Shown here: positions 8,338 through 17,117 of the stretch, one piece after another
How positions within the stretch are numbered: position 1 is the first letter of the stretch
Layout of the letters: each line of letters starts with the position of its first letter
Assembly (NCBI GenBank): GCA_934693165.1
Contig: CAKUUX010000014.1
Span: 1 to 45,292, forward strand
Origin: an uncultured Candidatus Melainabacteria bacterium
GTDB taxonomy: Bacteria > Cyanobacteriota > Vampirovibrionia > Gastranaerophilales > Gastranaerophilaceae
Reading direction: 5' to 3'
DNA: 45,292 nucleotides
Notes under the pieces: generated by a model
What the model was told of the DNA's origin: nothing
The model's database searches: none
The model's input: the letters and a program-made list of their open reading frames with translations, nothing else
Program-made: the position numbers and the translations under genes

Positions 8338-10245
8338 ATGTTAGATATTATAAAAGATTTTTTCAAAAATAATAAAATTGCAACTGTTTGTCTTTATGCG
8401 CTTATGGTTGCTGTTATTTTCGCAGTTTTTATTTTCGTATTAAAAGTTACTCATATCTATGATTTCTTGAATATGGTAGAAAATAAAACTTTTGACTTTA
8501 GACAAAAAATTCAAGTAACATCAAAAACACATAAGGCAAGTAAAGATATCGTCTTGATTACTATTGATGATGCGAGTTATGAATATCTAACTACTAAATA
8601 TGGTGAATGGCCTTTAGATAGAAGCGTATATGCAGATTTGATTAATTATATTGAAGCTCAAAATCCTGCATCTATTTCTTTTGACTTGATGTTTGTTTCT
8701 TCTTTGAAAAATTATGTTGGTGCTGATAATAAGTTAACTCAAGCAATGAGTTCTTACGATAATGTTCTTACAGGTATGAGCTTTGATAACATGGCTTATG
8801 ATGTTAGAGAACCTATTAATCTTCCTGCAAGATTACAACTTACGGTAAATAATAAATCTGATGTTGATTTTGATACAGTTACTTTCTCTAATTGTAGAGC
8901 TATTATCTCTCAAATTTTGAATAGCAATATTAAAGTTGGTATTTTGAATGTTGTTCGTTCATCTGATGGTATTATTAGAGAATTTCCTGCAGTTGTTAAA
9001 TACCAAAATGATTTCTATCCAAATTTGGCATTTTTAACTGCCTTAAATTATCAATCAAAAGTTGATAAAACTTCTTACAACACAATTTCAATTGATAAAA
9101 ATTCAAATATTTTAATTGGAAATAAAAAATTACCTATTAATACTGATGGAGGTTTAATTTTAAACTGGTATGGTCCATCTGACGGTAAAACTTTTAAACA
9201 TATTCCATTATATAAGCTTGTAAAACTTATGAATGGTGAACAAATTGATGAAACTTATGATTTTAATAATAAAATTATTTTTGTAGGGACAACTACTTCT
9301 GGTTTAGGTGATATCAAGAGTACTCCTGTAACAGGTACTGGAGAAACTTACCCTGGAGTTGAAATTTATGCGACATTTATGAATAACTTTATTGACGGTA
9401 ATTTTATTCATAAAGTTACACCTGCTACAAATATTTTGTTAACACTATTCTTGGTTGCAATTGTTGGAACTGTTGTTCTTAGAACGAATTCAAATTCCGT
9501 TGCTATTACGACTGCTATTTCAACTTTGATTGTATATTCAATTTTTGCTAATTTAATTATGTTGTTTGCAAATATTTGGTTAGATTTGGTTCTTCCAATT
9601 ATAGCGATAATTTCGATTTTTGTAATATCTTATATCATAAAATACATAATCAAATCTCGTGACTTTGATTATCAATACAAATTAGCAACTACAGATGGTT
9701 TGACAGAGTTATTCAATCACAGATATTTCCAAGATCAACTTAGAATGAATATTGACTCTTCTAAAAGATACAATGGTCATGTTTCTTTGATTATTGTTGA
9801 TATTGACCACTTCAAGAGTTTTAATGATACTTATGGTCACCAAGCTGGAGATGCTGTATTAAGACAGGTTGCTCAAACTATCAAACGTAACGTTCGTGCA
9901 ACTGATATAGTTTGCAGATATGGTGGCGAAGAAATGAGCGTTATTCTTACAAATACCGATAAAGAAGATGCATTGTTTAATGCAAAAAGAGTTCGTAAAG
10001 CTGTTGCAGAGAGAATGTTTAAATTAAACGCAACACAAGAAAAACATGTAACAATAAGCGTTGGCGTTTCAACTTATCCAATGGATGGCGAAACTAACCA
10101 AGAACTTATTCAGGTTGCTGATGATGGTTTGTATTATGCAAAAGAACACGGTAGAAACCAAGTTGGTATCTCAGGTGTTTTAACTGATAGTCAAAAAGCT
10201 TCTTTAGAATCGCCAGAAAATCAACAAGGTGAAATAAAAGAATAA
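8338..10245 (+). CDS. CHASE2-GGDEF diguanylate cyclase
   Basis: This membrane sensor should make cyclic di-GMP from GTP. An N-terminal transmembrane helix (about 17-38) is followed by a roughly 300-residue extracytoplasmic CHASE2 domain (motifs DDASYEYL and SFDLMF), then three transmembrane helices (about 353-440) and a C-terminal GGDEF domain. The active-site loop is GGEEM at 529-533 instead of GGEEF or GGDEF; the metal and GTP residues GGEE are kept. An RxxD inhibitory site (R520-D523) lies five residues upstream, predicting product feedback. A weak AGGGA ribosome site precedes the ATG. The signal sensed is unknown. It ends at a strong bidirectional terminator. Confidence 0.9.
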   Translation: MLDIIKDFFKNNKIATVCLYALMVAVIFAVFIFVLKVTHIYDFLNMVENKTFDFRQKIQVTSKTHKASKDIVLITIDDASYEYLTTKYGEWPLDRSVYADLINYIEAQNPASISFDLMFVSSLKNYVGADNKLTQAMSSYDNVLTGMSFDNMAYDVREPINLPARLQLTVNNKSDVDFDTVTFSNCRAIISQILNSNIKVGILNVVRSSDGIIREFPAVVKYQNDFYPNLAFLTALNYQSKVDKTSYNTISIDKNSNILIGNKKLPINTDGGLILNWYGPSDGKTFKHIPLYKLVKLMNGEQIDETYDFNNKIIFVGTTTSGLGDIKSTPVTGTGETYPGVEIYATFMNNFIDGNFIHKVTPATNILLTLFLVAIVGTVVLRTNSNSVAITTAISTLIVYSIFANLIMLFANIWLDLVLPIIAIISIFVISYIIKYIIKSRDFDYQYKLATTDGLTELFNHRYFQDQLRMNIDSSKRYNGHVSLIIVDIDHFKSFNDTYGHQAGDAVLRQVAQTIKRNVRATDIVCRYGGEEMSVILTNTDKEDALFNAKRVRKAVAERMFKLNATQEKHVTISVGVSTYPMDGETNQELIQVADDGLYYAKEHGRNQVGISGVLTDSQKASLESPENQQGEIKE

Positions 10246-10257
10246 TAATTTTATTTT

Positions 10258-10293
10258 AAAAGAGGAGCAAGCCGAAAAGCTTGCTCCTCTTTT
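10258..10293. terminator. Bidirectional terminator between the cyclase gene and tyrA
   Basis: A 15-base perfect stem (10258-10272 with 10279-10293), loop CGAAAA, has A-run and T-run flanks, so it can end transcription from both directions. Confidence 0.9.
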
Positions 10294-10298
10294 AATTT

Positions 10299-11075
10299 CT
10301 ATAAAACATTCTTACCATCTTTGTACATTTTTTCTCGAGAGGATTTTATCTCTTCAATTTTGTTTGGATAGTCTTTAATTAAATCCCCTAATACAGAGTA
10401 TAGTTTAAGAATAGATTCTTGTATATTTTTATGATTTAGATTTACCATATCTTTAGCCATTTCTGTATTTGAAAGCGCTAATCTTGTCATATCTCTAAAT
10501 CCACTTGATGCAAGCTTTTGGGCTAAATTATTGTTTTTTATATTTTCCATTAAGGCTTGTGCAAGAACCATAGGCATGTGCGAAATGAGGGCAACAGCTT
10601 TATCATGTTCTTTTGGTGTTGTGATAATTGGCATTGCTCCAAGTTGTTTTATTATATTTTCCAATGTTTTCGTACTTGTATCGTTTATTGGTGTAATAAC
10701 CCATTTTGCGCCAATAAACAAATCTTCAAAAGAATTTTCATATCCTTGAAATTCAGTTCCTGCCATTGGATGTGATGGAATAAATTTAAAATTAAAAGTT
10801 TCATTTTCTAAAAATTCTTTTAAGGAACAACAATCTGTTACTATGGTATCTGGTTTTACAACTTTTTCAATCTCGTGCAACTTTTCAATTGTCTTATTCA
10901 TTGGTGTTGCAACAAAAACAATCTCGCAATCAGTTAGCGCATTTATATTGTTAGTAATATTTTGGTCTTTACCGTTTTGAGAATTTGAAATCCCAACTAC
11001 ATCATAGTTTAAAGCTTTCAACTTTTTAAATGTTGAGCCTCCAATTAGCCCAAGACCAACTACACCAATTTTCAT
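10299..11075 (-). CDS. tyrA: Prephenate/arogenate dehydrogenase
   Basis: It oxidatively decarboxylates prephenate (or arogenate) toward tyrosine using NAD(P). The Rossmann motif GLGLIG is at 7-12, the substrate-site HPMAGTE begins at H102, and the helical dimer domain follows with SHMPMVLAQAL. At 258 residues it is a compact form without an ACT or chorismate mutase domain, so tyrosine feedback through a fused domain is not expected. It starts one base after the proA stop; AAGGA within the proA end acts as the ribosome site. It is last in the hypothetical-proB-proA-tyrA unit. Arogenate versus prephenate preference cannot be read from the sequence. Confidence 0.88.
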   Translation of the reverse strand: MKIGVVGLGLIGGSTFKKLKALNYDVVGISNSQNGKDQNITNNINALTDCEIVFVATPMNKTIEKLHEIEKVVKPDTIVTDCCSLKEFLENETFNFKFIPSHPMAGTEFQGYENSFEDLFIGAKWVITPINDTSTKTLENIIKQLGAMPIITTPKEHDKAVALISHMPMVLAQALMENIKNNNLAQKLASSGFRDMTRLALSNTEMAKDMVNLNHKNIQESILKLYSVLGDLIKDYPNKIEEIKSSREKMYKDGKNVL

Positions 11076-11076
11076 A

Positions 11077-12333
11077 TTATATCAAGTCCTTATGGTGGAA
11101 AGATTTTTTGCCAGAAGCATAATCTGCAACAATTTGACCTTTACCTTCAAGAGTGTATTTGTAAATAGTCAAGCCTTCAACGCCAACTGGACCTCTTGCG
11201 TGAGTTTTGTTTGTCGAAATTCCAACTTCAGCACCAAATCCATATCTGTAGCCATCTGCAAATCTTGTTGACACATTTGCATAAACACCTGCTGAATCAA
11301 CCTCGTTCATAAATTTAGCGATATTTGTTTCATCTCTTGAGATAATACAATCTGTATGATGAGAACCAAATTTATTAATATGGAAAATAGCTTCTTCTGT
11401 TGAAATTACTGTTCTTAATGCCAGTTTTTTTTCTCCATATTCATAAGCATAAGTTGTAGGTTTTTCAATTAATTCAATACCATTGTTTTTAAGGTGCGCT
11501 AATAAATCAACCGTCCATTTGAATTTATCATTGATTAAAAGTGTTTCAACGGCATTGCACGCAGCAGGATATTGACATTTTGCATCAACAACAACGGCTT
11601 TTGCAATTTCTAAGCTTGCTGTTTCGTCAATATAAATATGGCAAATTCCATCAGCATGTCCTAAAACGGGAATGTTTGTATTGCTCTTGATATATTTTAC
11701 CAAATGGTTTGAACCTCTAGGTATAATCAAGTCGATATCTTCATCTGCTTTTAGCATTTCTTCTACATCTGCATGTGTATAAACTTGATTTAAAACTCCA
11801 TCAGGAAATTCAGGAAAAGCTTTTAATGCAGAATTTAAAATTCCTAGCAAAATTCTATTTGTATTTGTTGCTTCTTTTCCTCCTTTCAAAATTACAGCGT
11901 TACCTGATTTGATTGCTAAAGCTGAAATTTGTGTTATAACATCTGGTCTTGCTTCAAAAATTACACCAATAACGCCGATTGGAACAGTTATTTTTTTTAG
12001 AATTAAATCTTCGTTTAGTTCTCTTTCGATTAAAACTTTGCCGACAGGATCTTCAAGCATTATTACACCTTCAATTTCGTGAATCATATCTTGAAGTTTG
12101 TTTTCATCAAGTTTTAATCTATTGTAAACTGACGGTTTTAACTCTTTTTTTTCTAATAAAACTAAAGCTTCTCTTAAGTCTTTAGCATTTTCTTCTAATA
12201 TTTTTTCTTGATTTGCAATTAGTGCATTTCTTATTGCTAAAAGAACTTTATTTTTTGTTTTTGTATCTATTGTTACAAGCTTATTTGAAGCTTGTTTTGC
12301 CTGTTTTGCTATTAATGCGATTGTTGAACTCAT
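11077..12333 (-). CDS. proA: Glutamate-5-semialdehyde dehydrogenase (gamma-glutamyl phosphate reductase)
   Basis: Second step of proline synthesis: NADPH reduction of gamma-glutamyl phosphate to glutamate semialdehyde in the cytoplasm. The 418-residue length is typical. The catalytic cysteine is in QYPAACNAVE (C259), and the phosphate-binding segment IFEARPDVI is at about 125-133. The start codon overlaps the proB stop (ATGA), so kinase and reductase are translationally coupled, which suits channelling of the unstable phosphate intermediate. Confidence 0.96.
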   Translation of the reverse strand: MSSTIALIAKQAKQASNKLVTIDTKTKNKVLLAIRNALIANQEKILEENAKDLREALVLLEKKELKPSVYNRLKLDENKLQDMIHEIEGVIMLEDPVGKVLIERELNEDLILKKITVPIGVIGVIFEARPDVITQISALAIKSGNAVILKGGKEATNTNRILLGILNSALKAFPEFPDGVLNQVYTHADVEEMLKADEDIDLIIPRGSNHLVKYIKSNTNIPVLGHADGICHIYIDETASLEIAKAVVVDAKCQYPAACNAVETLLINDKFKWTVDLLAHLKNNGIELIEKPTTYAYEYGEKKLALRTVISTEEAIFHINKFGSHHTDCIISRDETNIAKFMNEVDSAGVYANVSTRFADGYRYGFGAEVGISTNKTHARGPVGVEGLTIYKYTLEGKGQIVADYASGKKSFHHKDLI

Positions 12334-13469
12334 AATAATGTAATGTTATCTCTCGTTACCACTGCGTCATAATTTTTATAACCTAAAATTTTAAGTATGT
12401 CATCGGAATGGTATCCAATAATTTTACGACAATCATCTGAATTGTAGTTTACCATACCTCTTGCAATTTCTGTTCCGTTCTCATCAAGAATAGAAACTAC
12501 TTCACCTTTTTTAAAGTCGTTAATTATGTTTGTAATCCCAATCGGTAAAATGCTAGAATTTTTTAAAATAGCTTCTTTAGCACCTTTGTTAACCATAATT
12601 CTACCGATAATATTTGTTGCATATCCAATCCAACGTTTTTTTTCTGATAGTCCGTCTTCATTTGGTAAAAATGCTGTACCGACTTTTTTTGCGTTAAAAA
12701 TTTCTCTTATTACTGATGGTGTTTTACCATTTGCGACTAAAACTCTTCCTCCAAATCTGTTTACAAGCTTTGCAGCTTCAAGTTTTGAACGAAATCCTCC
12801 TCTGCCACCTTCTGAGGCTTCTTTACCAAGTTCTAAAATGTCATCAGTAACTTCTTTTACCTCTGTTATAATTTTTGCGTTAGGATTTTCTTTTGGATTT
12901 GAATCAAATAACCCATCTACATCTGATAAAATTATTAATAAATCGGCATCCATTTCACTTGTTACAAGTGCAGAAAGTTTGTCATTATCGGAAAAACATA
13001 CTTGCATGTCTTGATAAATCTCGTCAAGTTCAACAGTCGAAACAGTATCATTTTGGTTGATAATTGGTAAAACTTTTAGTTCTAATAGTTTATTTAAAGT
13101 GTTTCTTAAATTTAAATATCTTTTTCTTTGTGAAAAATCATCCTCTGTTAGTAGAATTTGTGCTGTTGTAACATTATAAGAGTCAAAGCCATCTTCGTAT
13201 AAAGACATCAACGTGCATTGTCCTATTGCAGCACAAGCTTGTTTTTCAACAATATCGCTTGTTTTTTCAAGATTAATTTTTTTTCTACCCAAGCCAACTG
13301 CGCCAGAAGTTACTAAAATGACTTCTTTGCCATTGTTTACAAGTTGAGCAATATCTTCGATATATGAATAAATTCTTGGTAGCGAAACCTCGCCATTTTC
13401 GTTTCTCAACGTGTTTGTGCCAAGTTTTATTACTATTCTTTTTGCATTTACAAATTCTTGTCTATTCAT
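12330..13469 (-). CDS. proB: Glutamate 5-kinase with PUA domain
   Basis: First step of proline synthesis, phosphorylating glutamate. The amino acid kinase domain (about 1-260) begins IVIKLGTNTL and includes the substrate segment SDNDKLSALV. The C-terminal PUA domain (about 275-375) marks the long form of ProB that usually shows proline feedback. The ribosome site is weak (GCGAG), and the gene follows the 153-residue protein gene by 12 bases, so its translation may depend on upstream translation. It overlaps proA by 4 bases. Confidence 0.95.
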   Translation of the reverse strand: MNRQEFVNAKRIVIKLGTNTLRNENGEVSLPRIYSYIEDIAQLVNNGKEVILVTSGAVGLGRKKINLEKTSDIVEKQACAAIGQCTLMSLYEDGFDSYNVTTAQILLTEDDFSQRKRYLNLRNTLNKLLELKVLPIINQNDTVSTVELDEIYQDMQVCFSDNDKLSALVTSEMDADLLIILSDVDGLFDSNPKENPNAKIITEVKEVTDDILELGKEASEGGRGGFRSKLEAAKLVNRFGGRVLVANGKTPSVIREIFNAKKVGTAFLPNEDGLSEKKRWIGYATNIIGRIMVNKGAKEAILKNSSILPIGITNIINDFKKGEVVSILDENGTEIARGMVNYNSDDCRKIIGYHSDDILKILGYKNYDAVVTRDNITLL

Positions 13470-13481
13470 ATTTAATCTCGC

Positions 13482-13943
13482 TTATGCATAATATTTTGAG
13501 ATTTCTTCAAAATAACGTTCCATTGCAACATATCCGTTGTGAAGTTCGTTATGTAGGCTTGAATATCTGCTTGCTACTATATATTTCAATTCTTTTGTTC
13601 TGATTTTAATTAATTCGTCAGCATCATTTCTTTTTTCTTCGCTTTCATCTGCTGACATATTTCTCATTAGTTCTAATTCTTTATTTACTTTTTCAATCGT
13701 AGTTTCAGCTAAAGGTGCAAAATCGTATTTTGCTAGCATTGCCCTATCCATTTGAGTTAAAGCTGATTTTACAGCTTGAAATTTATATATTCTTTTTATA
13801 AGAACGTAATTATTTGCCAATTCCCTATGTAAAGCAGGAACTGATTTTCTTGCCAATAGAGCTGTTGTTGATAGTTCATTAAATTCGTCATTTTCTGTAG
13901 AAAAAGTACTTTTTTTAAGTGTTTTCGGTGTGTTTAAACTCAT
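13482..13943 (-). CDS. Unknown helical protein at the head of the proBA-tyrA operon
   Basis: I do not recognise this 153-residue protein. It has no signal peptide or membrane segment; after a polar Ser/Thr/Lys-rich N-terminus (1-25) it is almost wholly alpha-helical and charged, with probable helices at about 35-75, 80-122 and 125-150. An internal VNKELELMRN segment could form a coiled coil. The start is fixed by GGGGAG 7 bases upstream. That ribosome site lies in a 9-base-pair hairpin at the very 5' end of the message. Being first gene of the proline/tyrosine unit suggests a tie to its expression, but the function is unknown. Confidence 0.75.
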   Translation of the reverse strand: MSLNTPKTLKKSTFSTENDEFNELSTTALLARKSVPALHRELANNYVLIKRIYKFQAVKSALTQMDRAMLAKYDFAPLAETTIEKVNKELELMRNMSADESEEKRNDADELIKIRTKELKYIVASRYSSLHNELHNGYVAMERYFEEISKYYA

Positions 13944-13946
13944 AAA

Positions 13947-13984
13947 ATTACTCCCCTAAGTCTATAATAACCTAAGGGAGTAAT
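13947..13984 (-). promoter_or_regulatory. 5'-leader hairpin hiding the ribosome-binding site
   Basis: In the minus-strand RNA, ATTACTCCC (13984-13976) pairs perfectly with GGGAGTAAT (13955-13947), which contains the Shine-Dalgarno just ahead of the ATG at 13943. The predicted transcript begins at the first base of the stem. Such a structure could act as a thermosensor or be opened by a protein or metabolite; which one is not evident. Confidence 0.55.
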
Positions 13985-13990
13985 ATTGTC

Positions 13991-13996
13991 ATTATA
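13991..13996 (-). promoter_or_regulatory. -10 box for the hypothetical-proB-proA-tyrA operon
   Basis: A perfect TATAAT on the minus strand places transcription start near 13984. No clear -35 is seen because that position falls in the end of pyk. Confidence 0.5.
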
Positions 13997-14009
13997 TCTT
14001 TAAAAAACA

Positions 14010-15443
14010 TTAACCTAATGAGCCAAGTTCGTGAATTTTAATGAAGTTAGTTTTACCACTCATTAAATCAGGAATAGCACCTGTAAAGATGATTGTATCA
14101 CCTTTCTTTAATCCGTATTTGTTTATTAATACGTTATTAAATTCTTTTAGTGACTCTTCTGTAAATTCGCCATCAAAGTTAATATCGATTGGATAAATAT
14201 CGCTGTATAATTTTAATCTTCTGCAGTTCTTTCTGCTTTGGCAACATACTAAAATTGGTACTGTTGGTTTGGCTTTTGAAAGTAATTTTGCTGTGTAACC
14301 ACTTGCTGTAAATGTAATGATAGCTTTAACTTTAATTTTATCTACCATATCAATTACGGCTGAACAAATAGCGATGCTATCGTTTTTATTGATTTCTAAT
14401 GTTTCTTCGTCATAATGGTTGTGACACATTAATTGGCTGTATTCAATTTCCTCTGCAATTGCTGTCATCATTTTTACTGCTTCGATTGGGTATTTACCTG
14501 CGGCAGTTTCACCTGATAACATAATTGCGTCTGTACCGTCTATGATAGCGTTAGCTACGTCAGAGGCTTCTGCTCTTGTTGGAATTGGGTTTTCTATCAT
14601 TGATTCTAACATTTGTGTTGCAACTATTACGGCTTTTCTTTGAGCATTTGCTTTTTTGATAATTTCTTTTTGTACTACTGGTACTTTTTCTGGAGAAATT
14701 TCAATACCTAAGTCGCCTCTGGCTACCATAATACCTGCAGATTTTTCAATGATTTCATCAATATTTTTGATTGCTTGAGGTTTTTCAATTTTAGAAATAA
14801 TTTTGATTTTACCTTTGTTTTCTTCTATAATTTCTTTTAAATCAGTAATATCTTTTGCGTTTCTAACAAATGAAAGACCTAAATAGTCAATTTTATTATC
14901 AATTGCAAATTTTACGAATTCTTTATCTCTTTCTGTTAAAACATTGATACTTCCACAAGAACCAGGAATGTTAATACCTTTTCTTTGTTTTAATAATTCA
15001 CCTGCAATAACTTTTGCAAAAACAACGTCATCTTCAACTTTTACAACTTCAAGAGAGATTTTACCGTCGTCCATCAAAATTCTTGAACCAACTGTAACGT
15101 CTTTTGCAATCCCCTCGTAATCTACAGGTATAATGTCATTTTCAAGCTTATCTTGATGTCTAAATTTAAGAATTTGGTCTTTTTCAATTTTTATAGGTTC
15201 TTCAAGTAAGCCTACTCTGATTTTAGGACCTTGTAAATCTAAAAGTACAGGAATTAGCGTATCTAATTCTTTTTCAAGTTCTCTAATATATCCTAAGTTT
15301 GTTAAATGTTGTTCAAAATCACCGTGTGATGAATTTAAACGAAACATTGTAACGCCAGCTTCTATTAACGCTTTGATTTTTTCTTTAGTGTTTGAGCTTG
15401 GCCCTAGTGTTGCTACAATCTTTGTCTTTATGTTGTTTTTCAT
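14010..15443 (-). CDS. pyk: Pyruvate kinase
   Basis: It converts phosphoenolpyruvate and ADP to pyruvate and ATP, the last step of glycolysis. The 477 residues give a standard A-B-C domain enzyme without the extra C-terminal PEP-utiliser domain of some Firmicutes. Visible motifs are the substrate loop FRLNSSHGD (34-42), catalytic K218 in ISKIEKPQ, and the metal-binding MVARGDLGIE (239-248). GAGGTGAGG precedes the ATG. It is divergent from pncC and runs toward the proline operon, whose own promoter lies in the 66-base gap. Confidence 0.97.
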   Translation of the reverse strand: MKNNIKTKIVATLGPSSNTKEKIKALIEAGVTMFRLNSSHGDFEQHLTNLGYIRELEKELDTLIPVLLDLQGPKIRVGLLEEPIKIEKDQILKFRHQDKLENDIIPVDYEGIAKDVTVGSRILMDDGKISLEVVKVEDDVVFAKVIAGELLKQRKGINIPGSCGSINVLTERDKEFVKFAIDNKIDYLGLSFVRNAKDITDLKEIIEENKGKIKIISKIEKPQAIKNIDEIIEKSAGIMVARGDLGIEISPEKVPVVQKEIIKKANAQRKAVIVATQMLESMIENPIPTRAEASDVANAIIDGTDAIMLSGETAAGKYPIEAVKMMTAIAEEIEYSQLMCHNHYDEETLEINKNDSIAICSAVIDMVDKIKVKAIITFTASGYTAKLLSKAKPTVPILVCCQSRKNCRRLKLYSDIYPIDINFDGEFTEESLKEFNNVLINKYGLKKGDTIIFTGAIPDLMSGKTNFIKIHELGSLG

Positions 15444-15473
15444 ACCTCACCTCTCAAGACTTCATACATGCTG

Positions 15474-15502
15474 ATTATAAATCAAACAATTTTATTTTTA
15501 AA
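15474..15502 (-). promoter_or_regulatory. Promoter of pyk
   Basis: On the minus strand TTTAAA (15497-15502) and a perfect TATAAT (15474-15479) are 17 bases apart, about 30 bases upstream of the pyk ATG. Confidence 0.5.
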
Positions 15503-15520
15503 GTGTTTTTTTTACACTTT
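15500..15520. promoter_or_regulatory. Operator-like inverted repeat between pyk and pncC
   Basis: AAAGTGT (15500-15506) and ACACTTT (15514-15520) are perfect 7-base arms around seven T. It overlaps the pyk -35, a position suited to a dimeric repressor. Confidence 0.4.
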
Positions 15521-15557
15521 TGATAAAATTTTGTAATATTTTATTTAAAATTTTTAG

Positions 15558-15586
15558 TTGACAAGTGACTTCTTTATTCATAAAAT
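15558..15586 (+). promoter_or_regulatory. Consensus promoter of pncC, nearly leaderless
   Basis: A perfect TTGACA (15558-15563), a 17-base spacer and TAAAAT (15581-15586) are followed by the ATG only 9 bases later, giving a leader of about 3 bases and no room for a ribosome site. Confidence 0.7.
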
Positions 15587-15595
15587 TTTTATCAA

Positions 15596-16138
15596 ATGAA
15601 GAAGTTTTTAGAAAATTTAAAAATTTTATATATGCAATTATCCTCAAAGAAAGATCAAGCTGTTGCAAGACAGCTATTTAGATTTTCTTTGACTGTTGCT
15701 ACGGCAGAAAGTTGTACAGGTGGACTTATAAGTTCAAGACTAACTGATATTTCTGGTAGCTCAACTTATGTTAAAGAAAATTATATTACATATTCTGAGG
15801 ATGCAAAAGTCGATACACTTGGTGTTGATAGAGAAATTTTAGAAAATTATGGCGTGATAAGCAAAGAATGCGCTGAAGCTATGGCAGAAGGATTGTTCAG
15901 AAAAACAAATAGAGATATTTGTCTTTCTATTACTGGTGTCGCAGGTCCTCAAACCTCAGGTGGAAAACCTGTAGGTACTGCCTTTATCGCTATTAAAAAT
16001 AAATATTGCGTGCAAGTTAAAGAGTTAAAATTAAATTCTCATTTAAGTAGAAAAACGCTAAAATTCCTATTTTCTGAGGAAGCGTTAGCGTTTTTACTTG
16101 AGTTTATTAATGCTAATTATCAAATTACGCAGCAATAA
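15596..16138 (+). CDS. pncC: Nicotinamide-nucleotide amidase (stand-alone CinA C-terminal domain)
   Basis: The CinA C-terminal family deamidates NMN to nicotinic acid mononucleotide, recycling the pyridine product of DNA ligase and related enzymes. The 180 residues contain only this domain: TAESCTGG begins the active-site region, followed by YSEDAK, and ITGVAGP and GTAFIAI. The N-terminal molybdopterin-like domain of full CinA is absent. A 25-residue basic extension precedes the domain. The consensus promoter is so close that the message should be leaderless. The 3' end overlaps the convergent helical-repeat gene by 14 bases. Confidence 0.88.
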   Translation: MKKFLENLKILYMQLSSKKDQAVARQLFRFSLTVATAESCTGGLISSRLTDISGSSTYVKENYITYSEDAKVDTLGVDREILENYGVISKECAEAMAEGLFRKTNRDICLSITGVAGPQTSGGKPVGTAFIAIKNKYCVQVKELKLNSHLSRKTLKFLFSEEALAFLLEFINANYQITQQ

Positions 16139-17036
16139 CTGATTCTAAAATGTCTTGATGTTTTTTAACTAAGATTTCAGCGAATTCTTTTGCATCAATT
16201 TGAGTTGCAACGATTGATAATAATTCTTTTGGTAATTCGCCTAACATTTCAACCATTGTTTCAGGTGTTAATGCGATTGTACCTTTCATCATATCAGGTT
16301 TTTGTAATGTTGCTAAAGAATTTGTATAGCTTTTAGCTTCGAATAATTGTAAAATTTCAGGATCTTTTTTAGCCATTAAACCGATTAATTGTCTTTTAGC
16401 ATCTGCATCCATTGCAACCATTGAATCTAAGTATGTATCTTTGTCAAAACCTTGAATCATTTTTGTTAATTCTTTTGGATCTAATGATTCTTCTTCTAAA
16501 GGTACACCTGTTACAGTTTCAACCATTTGAGCTAAAACTTCTGGAGGTAATTGATCTAAGAAGTCGAAAACTAAAGCTTCATCTAAATCTTTGTTTTGAA
16601 CGAATTTGTCTAAATCTTTAGAAGGAATCATTTCTAAAATATCACCTAAAGGTAATACTTCTAAAGCCATATTTACAACTTCTTCGATTGGAGCTTCTTC
16701 TAATAATTTTAACATTTTATCTTGAGTGAAGAAGTTTAAACCTAACATCAAACCTTCTTTGTCGATGTTTGGCATAATTTCCATAATATCTTTTTCATTT
16801 AATTCTTGTAAGATAACTAATTTGTTGCTTGGGTTATCTAAAGAGAAAGCTTTTACTAATTGAGAAGCATTGCCGTATAATTCTCTAGCATATTGAACTG
16901 CACGGTTGTTACCTGCTTTTGCTTCTGATTCGATGATTTCGTCAATTGATTTTTCAGCATATAAAGCCATTCTTGAGCTTGAAATGCTTAATTTGTTTTG
17001 AAGTACGCTTAAGTTTGCATCTATTTTAATTGACAT
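16125..17036 (-). CDS. Helical-repeat protein of unknown function
   Basis: I do not recognise a named family. The 303 residues have no signal peptide or membrane segment and are nearly all alpha-helical. Acidic, leucine-rich short helices repeat with a pattern like LLEEAPIEEVVNMALEVLP and FLDQLPPEVLAQMVE, which recalls the superhelical N-terminal domain of MgtE or FliG-like armadillo folds. The first 65 residues differ and look like a separate helical bundle. GAGGA lies 8 bases before the ATG. It ends inside the pncC 3' end. A scaffold or binding role is likely, but the partner is unknown. Confidence 0.7.
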   Translation of the reverse strand: MSIKIDANLSVLQNKLSISSSRMALYAEKSIDEIIESEAKAGNNRAVQYARELYGNASQLVKAFSLDNPSNKLVILQELNEKDIMEIMPNIDKEGLMLGLNFFTQDKMLKLLEEAPIEEVVNMALEVLPLGDILEMIPSKDLDKFVQNKDLDEALVFDFLDQLPPEVLAQMVETVTGVPLEEESLDPKELTKMIQGFDKDTYLDSMVAMDADAKRQLIGLMAKKDPEILQLFEAKSYTNSLATLQKPDMMKGTIALTPETMVEMLGELPKELLSIVATQIDAKEFAEILVKKHQDILESVIAA

Positions 17037-17117
17037 TTATAAAATCCTCTGAACTCTTTTTCTCTCTTATATTATATATAAGTATTTCTTCTCAAAAAAA
17101 TTTACTTTTTTTGGTGT

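Noticed and set aside
11070..11090. Internal promoter for tyrA (TATAAT directly before its ATG)
   Set aside because: The hexamer is formed by the last proA codons, no -35 is visible, and an AAGGA ribosome site explains tyrA translation from the operon message.
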